A DNA stretch of 64,000 nucleotides, from the NCBI RefSeq assembly GCF_004210375.1, contig NC_134830.1, positions 49,233,094-49,297,093 of the forward strand, read 5' to 3'. Shown here in pieces: positions 25,401 to 35,439 of the stretch. The stretch's first letter is position 1. Each line of letters begins with the position of its first letter. Source of the DNA: Tachypleus tridentatus (taxonomy: Eukaryota > Arthropoda > Merostomata > Xiphosura > Limulidae). A program made the translations under genes and the position numbers. Under the pieces are notes generated by a model. That model ran no database searches. It had not been told where the DNA came from and was given only the letters and a program-made list of their open reading frames with translations.

Positions 25401-28400
25401 GAGGACTGATCAATGATTAGTAACTGCTACCACAGCTGCAGTTATTGTGGCTTTTCTGATAGTAAGATATAAATTGTAACTTATTTTAAAATATCAAGTA
25501 TAAAAATTTGTATTTCTGTAAATTCATGGCATAAAGTTGGCAATTAGTTCAATTACCTATGATCACTGATTACATAGATGTCACCAAGTTAATTAGCTGA
25601 AGTTACAATTACATTATTGTCACCAAAACAATCTACTGATCAAAATTTGTTTCCAGTTGTTCCAACTATCCAATAGTTGAGATAATGTCATAATGTTTAT
25701 CATTATTTTGCAATAAAATCAAAGCACAGTTTAATCAAGAAATCAACTAACTGAAATCTGTGATGTCTTACACAAAGGACTATTTGTGCTCTTTCCGCCA
25801 TGGATATCGAAACCCAGTTTCTGGTGTCATAAGCATACAGATGTATTGCCATGTCACTAGCGTGCATGAAATTTGTTAACAATTATTTTTAATTATTCTA
25901 GCCATGCAAGTCTCATGATAACTGATTAATGAGACAGGTAGGTGATAAATCAAATGTTCCACTAATTGTCCAGGTTTATCACATGGTATTATTTATATTT
26001 TCATTTATTCTCAAAAACTAAAAAAATACATACAGTTATTAATGTAATAAACATACAACCACTATATCCAAAATACATGGGAACACGCTGTTTAAAATGG
26101 TGCATGGACAATGTCTCACTCAAATATTTTTTATATCATTACCATTTCACTTGTTGCTTTTTTGAAGACATCTTGAAAGTTTATTTCCACATGATAACCT
26201 AATTAGGTAGGTCATTTGTAATTAGTTTGTCTTTTTCAAGACGAAAAATTACACATTGTTGCATAAAACTGATGTCTCATTACAAAGAAATGGTTCTATT
26301 TCAATAAAACAATTGTCAAACACATTTTTCAGTTGAATATGAGAAACTGAAATTTTCTAAAAGTGGTTGAAAAATACAAAAGAAATGATTCATGTGAGGA
26401 AAAACTAGACCAACTGCCCACAACTGAAATGCCTTTAAATTCATTTGATTACCACATTCAAGTTTATAGTTCTAATTTTTCAAATTTTTTTCTTATGCTT
26501 TACCACAATAATGCCAAATTAATTGCAAAACTTTTCTATTTAATGAAGAGAAATGCAATATCAAGTGATAGTTAATTTTAAAGTGAGTAAGTAAACAGAG
26601 GTGAGAAATTGTCCTGGATCCGTTTAAAATATTTCGTCATTACACTTCAATGAAAGCATTTGGATATAAGAAAATATTGACAAGATAGTCAATAAAGATC
26701 AAAAATTTAAAAAAAACAGAAACAGACACACAGAATTATCCAACTTCTCAAATTACAATCTTAGCAACACTACTCACATATGCAGGTTTGTTAGGCACAT
26801 TTATCACAGAAAGGATACCAAATTATAGAAAATGGTTCAGAGAGCTAATAGAACAATTCCATGATTATCTTCCACAGACAGGATAAGATCTGTCAATTGA
26901 TTTTTCTCTTCAGTGGTTTTACAAAACTCTATATGAGACTGACGAGGTCAAGGCCTCTCATTTCTATATGCTATATAACAGAATGAAAGGAACTTTACAG
27001 AGGGAGTTATAGCAATTGCCAAGGCAAGCATTTACAGAGGTTCAGAAGGAAAAATTAATGATAGCTATATAAGGACAATCATGAAGGACGATGGGCCACT
27101 GTTATTTGTAAGTTATTATACATAAAAGAAAGTGGGCATGGTCAAACACTTTCCTGAGAACAGTTAAAAACTAGTGAAACATGTTTTCCATATTATCTGC
27201 ATTGTTTTAGTTTTCTTGAGTTTGGCAATTCTTTCAAAGTATCTAGCTACTTAAATATCCATTCCATTAATATTCAATATACCAGTAATTAATATATTGA
27301 TTTCTTAAAAGAATTCAGCATTTTCTCTTTCCAGTTTGAATAATTTTTAAAAATTATCAAAACTAAATGGATTACTTACCATCTGCTTTCTACAGAGCAG
27401 ACGATTTGTCACAGACTTTCTTGTTCTCAATGTACACGTGGTCTCACTCTAAGAGGGAAAAAGGTGACTTCATGATGAGTATATACACTTAATTAGCATA
27501 TTTGCATGTTACAATAAAATATGAGAACTACACTATCTTTTGAAAAACATCAATTTCAATGGGCAGTGTCATTCAATTGTCTTAAGTATAGACATGTTTT
27601 TATATTGTAATTTTAACTAATGTTGATTGTATGAGGAAATTCCTCTAATTTCAACAATGTTAATCTGCTACTTTCACAGAATCATTTTACAGTGTACCAA
27701 TATCCTAATATAAAAATCAGCCCAAACGTTTTTTTAGTGTGTATTCAGCAATTTGGTGGTGTAGATACTTACCATATTTTTCCTCAGTTAAGGTTATGTG
27801 CAAGTCTGTGTTTTAAAAATCAACTAGCACAGCAGTTCCTGTTTTTTTCATTTATTGTGTTACTCCCAACAGAACATTTCAATAAAATATACGAGTATTT
27901 GATATTTTATACATATTGCTGTAGTAATTAATTGGTATCAACACGACTTCATAAAAATGAATCATGTACAGCAATGGCAACAGTGTGTACATTTCATTTT
28001 GAAAGTTTAAATTTATATCGCTGCAAATGTAACCAGATAAAATCGTTAACTTAAAAATCATTTATAGCTTCTTACATTTCAACACGTCATCAACGTTCCA
28101 AAAAATAACTGGTAAATTTGGAAGAATAACTGTTAAGTTAGCTTCTCAGTAATTCAAAGTTATGTAATAAATTACCAAACCAATGTATTCTCAAGAAGGC
28201 CGAAACGATTTAATACCCACAGAATTACTAAAACAATGTTCGACAAGGGATTAAAAAAAAAAAGTAGAAGTTTTAAAAACAAAATAATACAATCCCATTT
28301 AGACATGTCATTCAATACTACTTGTAAGACGCAGTTGTATAACCCTAATTTGAATTATACAATGCATAAGACATCAGTTTAGGCCTAACAAATTGTCTCA

Positions 28401-28738
28401 CTCTTGTAAAAAGTAAAATACTTTCATTAAATGTAAAGCAAAAATTCTAGAAACTTTCAACTGTAACAATTATAACTATAAGACCGAATTAAACTAATGT
28501 TAAACCTCATGAAAAAGATTGATTTCCGAACACGATGGTGGTTTCTAATATACGGTGTTATTAAAGCAATGTTTAACATTCTATTTATATTACTTTTCTT
28601 GTCAATCAAAATTATAAAAATAATCCCTTCTTACATAAATACAGAATATCCACCAAATACAGGTGTGATATTTTTAATACATGTACTAACACAACTACGA
28701 TTAATTTAGAATTAAAATGTACATTCATAACTTACCAT
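16450..28738 (-). CDS. RPS24: Ribosomal protein S24 (eS24), five-exon gene
   Basis: Encodes the small-subunit ribosomal protein eS24, a 40S component needed for pre-rRNA processing. The spliced reading is 134 codons (family about 130-135). Exon 1 contributes only the ATG (28736-28738). Exon 2 gives the N-terminal strand with LRTRK and [10 protein letters not shown]. Exon 3 gives the globular core ([55 protein letters not shown]). Exon 4 gives the basic C-terminal helix ([17 protein letters not shown]). Exon 5 gives Arg and TAA. All junctions are GT/AG and every listed coding exon is phase 0, including the ATG-only first exon known from RPS24 in other animals. Unusual residues against the human protein as I remember it are Cys for Val before the FGF motif, His/Gln around FHTQFGGG, and LAERVKTG in place of LYEKKKTS. 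These could mark lineage divergence or a paralogue. Introns are about 1.3, 4.5, 4.55 and 1.6 kb and hold only repeats. Confidence 0.95.
16786..16882. repeat. Short tandem repeat, ~38-bp unit, three copies
   Basis: Three diverged copies of TCACAACGTACACAGAAACA-like sequence followed by CCATTAG-type sequence, within RPS24 intron 4. Confidence 0.65.
18037..18153 (-). CDS. RPS24: RPS24 exon 4
   Basis: 117 bp, 39 codons, between acceptor CTGTTATTAG and donor GTAAGT. Starts [15 protein letters not shown] and ends KVGAASGKK: the lysine/arginine-rich C-terminal tail of eS24. Phase 0. Confidence 0.94.
18154..19294. other. RPS24 intron 3, distal part: no other gene seen
   Basis: A+T-rich intronic sequence. 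The open frames here show no motif. Confidence 0.5.
19295..20102 (+). mobile_element. Putative pogo/Tigger-like element in RPS24 intron 3
   Basis: CAGTAAAAGT at 19295-19304, preceded by TA, has its exact inverted copy ACTTTTACTG at 20093-20102. The interval encloses a transposase-like relic on the plus strand. The right flank does not show the TA expected of a TA duplication. The inverted match is only 10 bp, so the limits are tentative. Confidence 0.45.
19454..19912 (+). pseudogene. Degenerate pogo/Tigger-type (DDE_1) transposase fragment
   Basis: A 152-codon frame whose middle resembles the catalytic domain of pogo/Tigger/jerky transposases. [17 protein letters not shown] sits where the family has [31 protein letters not shown] then [19 protein letters not shown] sits where the family has (L)DNxxxHP, hydrophobic FLPPNxTSxxQPxDQGVI. 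The first catalytic Asp is replaced (NAN for NAD) and the PPN/TS block is eroded; the second Asp (LDN) remains. N-terminal CENP-B-type helix-turn-helix regions are not recognisable. Similarity is by eye and remote; a chance A+T-rich frame is the alternative. Confidence 0.45.
20103..21551. other. RPS24 intron 3, middle part
   Basis: A+T-rich with no gene or repeat I can name. Confidence 0.4.
21552..22077. mobile_element. ~526-bp terminal-inverted-repeat element (MITE-like)
   Basis: Left end CAGTGGAGCGCCATTAAGCC. The reverse complement of the right end reads TAGTGGAGTGCCGTTAAGTC: 16 of 20 matching. Further inverted similarity follows, with TTAAGCCGCGGACCA-like sequence near both ends. The element is much richer in G+C and CpG than the surrounding intron. 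No transposase frame. A CAGTGGA.C..C start is reminiscent of pogo/Tigger-type ends, but no clear TA duplication is visible. Confidence 0.7.
22708..22917 (-). CDS. RPS24: RPS24 exon 3
   Basis: 210 bp, 70 codons, between acceptor TTCTTATAAG and donor GTATGTCAC. Starts [14 protein letters not shown] and ends [11 protein letters not shown]. This is the most conserved part of the protein and the basis of identification. Open reading continues past both splice sites but loses family similarity exactly there. Confidence 0.97.
22918..27379. other. RPS24 intron 2
   Basis: Holds a SINE-B fragment (25770-25846) and otherwise unrecognised A+T-rich sequence. One minus-strand frame at 24610-24410 begins with ATG beside GCTGATTGGCTGA (inverted CCAAT) and TGACGTAA at about 24680-24710, so a nested promoter is conceivable. 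The predicted peptide has no known motif. Confidence 0.4.
25770..25846 (-). mobile_element. SINE-B fragment in RPS24 intron
   Basis: ACTATTTGTGCTCTTTCCGC, then ATATCGAAACCCAGTTTCTG: reverse-orientation SINE-B body and B-box. Confidence 0.6.
27380..27448 (-). CDS. RPS24: RPS24 exon 2
   Basis: 69 bp, 23 codons, between acceptor CCCTCTTAG and donor GTAAGTAAT. Encodes [20 protein letters not shown] then KQM, matching the eS24 N-terminus (family pattern TxTIRTRKFMTNRLLxRKQM). Phase 0 at both ends. Confidence 0.93.
27449..28735. other. RPS24 intron 1
   Basis: About 1.29 kb, A+T-rich. I looked for box C/D pairs on the gene's strand (ribosomal-protein introns often host snoRNAs) and saw no convincing C box, D box and closing stem. 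Confidence 0.4.
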
Positions 28739-28767
28739 CTTTATACAATCTAGTGCACCATAAAAAG
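28736..28767 (-). CDS. RPS24: RPS24 exon 1 (5'UTR plus ATG)
   Basis: On the minus strand the sequence reads ATAAAG-ATG immediately followed by GTAAGT, so the start codon is the last triplet of the exon. With initiation at the C of TTCTTTTT (28767), the 5'UTR would be 29 nt. Only the ATG is coding. The exon is placed by its donor, by the family's known ATG-only first coding exon and by the promoter-like pyrimidine tract. Confidence 0.85.
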
Positions 28768-28769
28768 AA
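28762..28769 (-). promoter_or_regulatory. RPS24: TCT/TOP initiator of RPS24
   Basis: TTCTTTTT on the minus strand fits the polypyrimidine TCT initiator YYC(+1)TTTYY of animal ribosomal-protein genes. It would start the mRNA with C followed by a pyrimidine run, as 5'TOP mRNAs do. The start site is inferred from the motif and its distance to the ATG. Confidence 0.6.
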
Positions 28770-29329
28770 CCACTCGTCACTTCTCAAATAATAACGTTCT
28801 TCTGCGAGAGTTGTGTGGAATTTATTAAATTAATTCGTTATAATATTTATAATTGCAAAAATTAAATTACCACTACGTATTGAATTACATTTATTATATT
28901 GATAACAGAAAAATTGTTGTATGAAATTAATTGTATTTGAGCTACCAGTAAAAAACTAAGTTTGGCATGTAACACTTCAATATTGAAATTTATTATTAGA
29001 AATGACAGTACGTAGTGAATTTTACTGCATCACAAAACAACACCTATAAATATTTTCAAGAACTATTGTTAAAAATCTGTATCGAATAAAAATTCCTCCC
29101 AGATGATGTTATAAAAAGGGAACAAAACGTAGAAAACATGGTCATTACAGTTGAGACTGTAAGGAATAATCAATTGTTAATACACTATGGAGATAATAAA
29201 CTAAGCATGATTCTTTAAGTTCAACCAGATTAAAGAAACCACAAAGAGCTAACAAAAGACAGGACAAAAGGAATCAGAAACTACTTCCCTATTTTCAATC
29301 AGATAAGAAATCTATTTTTTAAATAAACC
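28770..29329. other. Upstream flank of RPS24
   Basis: A+T-rich, no CpG-rich promoter and no TATA box at a suitable distance that I can support. The RPS24 core promoter lies within it. Confidence 0.4.
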
Positions 29330-31100
29330 GGTACACTGGTTTATTGATGGAAAGCCTCTTACTTTGTCGACTGGCATTAATTTTACAGCTGTAATATTTC
29401 AACCCGATTTGGTAATTAAAGGTGGAAAACTGCCTCCAGTGACGAAGATAAAAGATGAATGAATGCAAATACAGTTGGCATAAAGTTCCAGAAAAAGTAA
29501 AACCGGAAGCTACCTTTTCTATCGAAAACTTTTCTATGCTTCGTGATGTGTGGATAATTTGCCTGAAGGAAAATATTATCAACTGACTTCATATTTGTTT
29601 GTTTGTTTTTGGAATTTCGCACAAGCTACTCGAGGGCTATCTGTGCTAGCCGTCCCTAATTTAGCAGTGTAAGACTAGAGAGAAGGCAGCTAGTCATCAC
29701 TACCCACCGCCAACTCTTGGGCTACTCTTTTACCAACGAAAAGTGGGATTGACCGTAACATTATAACGCCCCACGGCTGGGAGGGCGAGCATGTTTGGCG
29801 CGACTCGGGCGCGAACCCGCGACCCTCAGATTACGAAGCGCACGCCTTAACGCGCTAGGCCATGCCAGGCCCTGACTTCATATGGAAACATAGGTCCGAG
29901 ATTAGTCCAGCTTCAAAAAACCTTCACAGTGTTTTATTATGAAATATATATGCAATACTTGCCAATTACTACATCAGAGGTTGAACGTCTAGTGAAAAAA
30001 AAAAGAGGGAAGTTACCGTATTTTCAAGAAGTGGATTATTCATGTTAGGACTTATAAGGAATAATTAACACAATAATCTATAATATTTGAGTCAAGTCTG
30101 GATGGGACATTACAAGATGTGAAGCTGTACAGGAAATGCTTCCATATGAAAGAACACAATATGTAGCCACCTTTGAGGCAAGATGTGGGAAATCTAATAT
30201 CAAATTCTCACAAAGGGAGTGTTTACTACCTCACTTATATGAATTTTATGATTGAAATTGTTGAAGTCGTACAGGTGCTCAGTAACATAGTGGACCTCAT
30301 AACTTAAGCTAAACAAATGTCCAAAAGAAAATAATAGAGACACAGTTCTGATATATCAGACTAGTTCAACTTCCAAAAAATCCTGAAGCGCTTAAAAAAA
30401 TAGAAGCCACAAAAAAAGAAGTAACAGAACTAAGTAACGGTCCTTGGATGTCACCTATTGCATGTGTGAAGAAGACAAATTGATACATAAGGTGCTGTAT
30501 GAACAAAGAGAAAATGAATGAAACTACCAATAAAGATATATATATATATTCACTACCAATGTTTGACCCTACTTCAGTTACTTTTTCTGGATCAAAATAG
30601 TTTTCGACACTTGTTCTGGTAAGTAGATATTAATAAGTGCAAGTCGATAAAATAAGTGGAGAGAAAACAGCTTTTACTGCATGAAATAGACTGTGATAAT
30701 TTGTTGTGCTTCAATATGAATTATGTAATGTACTGGATACATTTCATTGACAAATGAAGTGTATTGTCACTGAACTACCTTGGAGTGCCAGAACTATAAT
30801 TGGATGGCATAGTTACATATGGAAATACTACTGATAATTGCTTATGATGGGTTAAGGAAAGCTCTGCATCGGTTGAGGAAAGAGAACTTTATCCTGAATC
30901 GCAAGAAGTCTGAGTTCTTTCATCAACAGATAAGTTTTCTGTGATACACAGTCAGTAGAGAGGGAATCTTGTTATGTCTTGAATTAGAAGATACCAGTGC
31001 ACAGAAACAAGCTTAACACTTAAGTGTTAAGAAGACACTGAATGGACTAAGACTTTCTGTTAAAACCTAGTTTGTGAAGTTAGACCTACAAGTGAACGTA
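29330..31100 (+). pseudogene. Ty3/gypsy-type pol relic, interrupted by a SINE
   Basis: Plus-strand reading across frames follows gypsy Pol. A protease-like start DGKPLTLSTGINFTAV lies near 29350-29390. A run with TKKEVTELSNGPWMSPIACVKK lies at about 30400-30470, where RT has its N..PWASP..LVKKK motif. MNKEKMNETTNKD follows near 30500, then SGSK.FSTLVL about 30585-30615 (family GAKYFSTLDL). The catalytic YxDD site near 30790-30810 reads as stop-LDG, so an essential Asp is lost. EFFHQQISFLCYTVSREGI at about 30910-30965 matches the end-of-RT block. Many stops and frameshifts occur, plus a SINE at 29595-29871. No LTRs or integrase recognised. Dead. Confidence 0.8.
29595..29871 (-). mobile_element. 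Near-full-length SINE-A with 12-bp target duplication
   Basis: Reverse-orientation SINE-A from TTGTTTGTTTGTTTTTGGAA through CGCGACCCTCAGATTACG to GCTAGGCCATGCCAGGC. It is flanked by the perfect direct repeat CTGACTTCATAT (29583-29594 and 29872-29883), the signature of target-primed insertion. It splits the gypsy-type relic. Confidence 0.95.
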
Positions 31101-31482
31101 ACCTGTAGCAAATATTATTGAAGAAATAAATTAATTCGTTATCATTATGTTGACAGGATTTAGCATTTGTTTTACCGTGTAATCCAAAATGTCCTTCCAA
31201 ACAACAGAACACATTAAGCAATATTAATTAAAGAAGAAAGATGTGGTTGCATAATAATTATAACTTTTGGAAGAGTCTTACGTGTGATAATGACTAAACA
31301 TATATCGAAACTAGCAAAACCGAATAACTGTGTGTCATGTTTTAAATAGGTTTAACGTAAATTAATATGGATGCTGTAAAATCTGGTGATTAGTGCTGCA
31401 CAGATACATTATCTAATAGATGTCAAGTCACGTTTAGCCACTGTGTATACACATACCACTTGGCATGGGTATGAATTTATTT

Positions 31483-31545
31483 TAATACAAAGCTACACAT
31501 TGAATTATATTTAGACTGTCTGCCGTGAGCATTCAAATCCTGGAT
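31483..31545 (-). mobile_element. SINE-B fragment, weak
   Basis: ATACAAAGCTACACATTGAA, then a degraded body and TTCAAATCCTGG B-box-like sequence in reverse order. Confidence 0.45.
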
Positions 31546-31669
31546 TTGTACATTAAAAATAAAACAACGAAAAATGGCATTAAGATAAAATTTGATGTTA
31601 GTAAATGATCGGAATTTTTCCAAGTAAATGATGACTATTTCGCTCCTCTTCAGGATGGCTTAACGATTG

Positions 31670-31766
31670 GTCAGTAGACTTATAATGCTTAAAACTGTAT
31701 TTCAATAGCACCGGCGGGCAAAACACAGGTAGCCCATTGTGTAACTTTGTGCTTCACAACAAATGT
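31670..31766 (+). mobile_element. SINE-B/C copy
   Basis: GGTCAGTAGACTTATAATGC, TATTTCAATAGC (worn B-box), ACAGGTAGCCCATTGTGTAA then CTTTGTGCTTCACAACAAA. Confidence 0.72.
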
Positions 31767-31769
31767 GTA

Positions 31770-32690
31770 AGTAATAACTATGTATAACTTAATAGAACTC
31801 AAGCTAACAGGTCATATTTTCGATCTGTTTATCGTAATAGTGTTTGCTCGGTCCAAGACGTTTTATTCAGTGGCATAACTTAATCTAGAGTTTCCTGTAA
31901 GAAATAATCTTTCTAAAATATTTCTTAACTAAGAATAAATATATTTTAAATGAAAGAATTAAAGATACTTACTTTTTATAATCATTATTCTTAAAACGAG
32001 TGGTAAATAACTAATTTCTGATAGGACGAAAGGTGTTCACAAGTTACACTAATAACATCAAAGCCCTCAAAAGACCATGAAAATAAACAAAGTGTACATA
32101 ATACGACGTTAATAATATGTTCTAAATATTTTATATTATTCAGGCTAACAAAACAAAATAAAAAATAATGAAGAAAGAAATATATATATTTAACAAGTCT
32201 ACGACTAAGTTACCTATCCTGGATATCTCGGTTGATAAAGCGTTAGGTTTTTAACATAAAGATTCATGGTTTGAGAATCTTTTTGAGCTACTATATATAT
32301 ATATATGTATGTATTTTGAGTATATTTAACCAATTTATACCAAATCAAATTTACTTTAGGAAAAGTAGAGATATAACAGAAAAAGTAGTTTAAATATAGA
32401 CTTGAGATTATATTATAGAATAGTGCTTTATAACCTCTCGAAATCAGTGTATCTCTTTATAACTTCGCAAACATCCATAATTTTGATATTGAAAATAAAT
32501 TTAAAATATTTAGCTGTAATTTAACACTACTTACGTTATACTGAAGCTGTTAATATTAGTGCTATTAGAAACTATGATTCACAGAATTTGAGCGCATAAA
32601 AATTACAAATTTATTAATCACAACAATGAAAACAAGTAACCAATATTGTCTTGTTTCATTTGTTTTCATTTTTACCCTTTCGTGTCCTTG
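31770..32690. other. A+T-rich spacer
   Basis: Contains (AT)n at about 32290-32308. No gene, RNA or named repeat seen. Confidence 0.4.
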
Positions 32691-32696
32691 GTGGTT

Positions 32697-32806
32697 TTGC
32701 AACAAGTCTAAGGGCTTTATAACACTAAACACTGAGTTGCAATATTAGCAGTAAATAGAGCATAGATAGCCATTGTATAGCTTTGCGCTTGACGACAACA
32801 AAATCA
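32697..32806 (+). mobile_element. SINE-C copy, diverged
   Basis: GCAACAAGTCTAAGGGCTTT, ATAACACTAAACACTGAGTT, then GCATAGATAGCCATTGTATA and GCTTTGCGCTTGACGACAAC. Confidence 0.6.
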
Positions 32807-33361
32807 CTTGTTGATGACCACCACGTATCTCCAAGGGTACGCGTGACACAGTTTGAGAAACGCTAAGCTGCAGGTGAATAACATAAAATAAGCATTACAA
32901 TCTAGTTTTCAACTTCTTTCTCCATATATGTACATATATACATACTTTTAGCTACTTCAGTCTAAAAAATAACTTTATTATAAATCATTTTAATAACACC
33001 ACAATGTTCTGACAAATGAATGGTGGTGTCATCTGTCGAATCAAAATAGAGTTTGTTTAATATCAATAGTCTCTCCTATCAACTGTTGTGATGTGGCATT
33101 TTTATTAATGGTTTTGAATACGGTCGATTTCACGACTGGAAGGAAAGGAAAAACAGTCTAGGCCCCTGGATGTCACTACTTATTAAACAATGAACAAACA
33201 ATCAGATGGGTTGACTCGTACTGTCATATCTAGTTGCCCCTGTACAAGAATTAAGAGAACAAACTAATTTATTCTTAATGTTTATTTCTATATTGCACTT
33301 TGTATGGGGTTCATCGTTGGTTTCCCACGAAGGTTTGGATGAATTTAAATTAATTAAACAT

Positions 33362-33466
33362 ATATGTTTGTTTAAAATTAAGCACAAAGCTACACAATGG
33401 GCTATCTGTGCTTTGCCCACAACGAGTATCGAAACGCGGTTTTTAGCGCTGTGCTACTGAGGGGCT
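33362..33466 (-). mobile_element. SINE-B copy, reverse orientation
   Basis: TTTGTTTAAAATTAAGCACA, AAGCTACACAATGGGCTATC, CCACAACGAGTATCGAAACG and TAGCGCTGTGCTACTGAGGG: nearly complete from tail to head. Confidence 0.88.
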
Positions 33467-33957
33467 AAGTAAATAGAAGAAAAAAGGAATACTGGAGGCA
33501 TATTGAACACAAAGCACGACAGTTTCTTTATTAGTGACTGATGAGTCATATTCAGGACCGAGCACGAAATTTTATCAGCCAAGGAACAAAAAAGTGATGG
33601 TAACACTTATTAATTTAAACATTTATTGTAACATGTAAATATGTAGCTAAAATAAAATAATTCGGCGTTATATATTCTAACTATATGCCATTTTTAGTCA
33701 TATGGTCAGCTCTCATGAACAACGTCTTTAAACACATTTAAATTCACAGCTCAGCTAACACACTTGCTCTGATTCTTAATTCTGACCTGCACGCCCCTCT
33801 TCTTGGGTGTGAATGCTTGGAATAGTGAATCTGGGTGGAAAATTTTATCTCCAGAAATCATAACTTGGTTTGATACTTCAAGAGCTGGTTCAATGCATCC
33901 TTGGGAGGCTAGGAGACATCCCAACCTCTGTGTGCTTCCACTAATGAGGTAAGGGCT

Positions 33958-34234
33958 TGTTTGGCTTGTTTTTGAATTTCGTTCAAAGCTACTCGAGAGC
34001 TATCTTCGCAAGCCGTCCCTAATTTAGCATTGTAAGACTAGAGGGAAAGCAGCTTATCATCACCACCCACCGCCAACTCTTGAGCTATTCTTTTACCAAC
34101 GAATAGTGGGATTGATCGTTACATTATAACGCCCCCACGGTTGAAATGGTGAGCATGTTTGGAGCGACGGGGATTCGAACCGGCGATCCTCAGATTACGA
34201 GTCGAGTGCCTTAACCACCTGGTCATGCCGGGCC
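33958..34234 (-). mobile_element. Full-length SINE-A, reverse orientation
   Basis: TTGTTTGGCTTGTTTTTGAA, CGTCCCTAATTTAGCATTGT, GGCGATCCTCAGATTACGAG and CCTGGTCATGCCGGGCC. Possible short imperfect target duplication AATGAGG / AACGAGG at its edges. Confidence 0.93.
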
Positions 34235-34629
34235 AACGAGGACATTACGTGAACCAAATGGTACCACGAGAATGTTCCTTTCTGTCTCGATGAACTCATT
34301 TATGACATTATACACGTTTCTTTCTTGTGGTTAACATGGTACATGACTATGTTGATTACATAGAGAAATAACTGTTCTTAAAGGTGAATTTTACAGAAAA
34401 AATAAAACTTTGCAGTCAAAAGAACTACTCATACTGATTAATTTTGCAGGTTCACATTTTTTATAAAACATATGTGCTAATGAATGAAACATAGAATTTG
34501 GTGCAGAAAAAGCCCTTTCCGAGCGGCAATCCAAACGTTTTAGTTTTTACGTTTGTCGCTAGGAAAAGTACTGTGACGTAATAGTTGCCAAACAAACTGC
34601 CAACGCCAGCGCGTTGAATGTAAATAAAC

Positions 34630-35338
34630 ATGGCCAGTACATACGGAGAAACAGAGGCGGAGTCTGTTTTGACTTTGTGTTCTGAACAGTGTCGAGTAGC
34701 ACCATATCAATTCAAACCTACTCTGAACGAACCTAGAACAGTTACTTTTGACACAGATCTGACAAGTTCTAGTGATGAGGACAGTTCCACGAGCGAGAGT
34801 AGCGGAACTGTGAGTGATACTGATAGCGCCCCAACCGGTTGCGAGTCGATCCTACCTCCAATGGAAGAATGGTAAGCCTAAGTCATGACAACAAATATGG
34901 TCTGTATTATTTTACGTGTAATTTTAAGCATCTCGAAACCTGTCTGGTGTTTATAAATTATTGGTATCACAGACTGGGTTTTATTTGTTTATACTTTGCC
35001 GACTATGGTAACTAATACTCGGCTCTTCCACAATTATTGTACCGGCTATTTATGACTCGTAAAAAAAGGAATTTCAATTATACGTCATAATTCTGTCTAT
35101 AAAATCAAACTAGATGTAGCAGTTTGAATAGTTAATTTATCTTGAAATGTTAAATTTGAAAAATGGAATTTTTCAAACTTTTCCATATGTAAAAATGATA
35201 AAAAAACATCTACAGAATGATCTACCAGCTTTTAAACTTGGAATATACTCTATTTGGGATAGATTTGTCCACTGTCTAGACTAGTAAATCAAGGTTTCAC
35301 TGACTTTCAGGTGCCATAAATGCAAAACACGCTCATGA
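34630..35338 (+). CDS. Candidate two-exon gene: Ser/Asp-rich P2X7-like cytoplasmic-domain type
   Basis: Exon 1 (34630-34871) starts at an ATG in good context (AAACATGG) and ends at donor TG|GTAAGCC. Exon 2 starts at 35311 after TGACTTTCAG. Joining gives a 90-codon reading (89 residues plus stop) ending EEWCHKCKTRS-stop at 35336-35338. Visible parts: EAESVLTLCSEQCRVAPYQF near residues 8-27, then a Ser/Thr/Asp/Glu tract (TSSSDEDSSTSESSGT) around residues 45-61, then the junction Trp-Cys. A PYxFxP motif, an acidic Ser tract and WC-x-x-C resembles the start of the P2X7-like zinc-binding cytoplasmic domain family, multiplied in many invertebrates. The family's further cysteines are not in frame, though Cys codons occur just past the stop in other frames, so exon 2 may be frameshifted. 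An upstream TGACGTAA (about 34572) and locally raised G+C are promoter-like. Resemblance is by eye; no function is claimed. Confidence 0.5.
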
Positions 35339-35439
35339 ATGTGAAATGTGTATGTCTTGTTACATTTTTCAAAAACTTGTACTTTTAAAATTATTGTATT
35401 ATACTAATTATTGTTTATCGCTTTATACTGCACACATAC

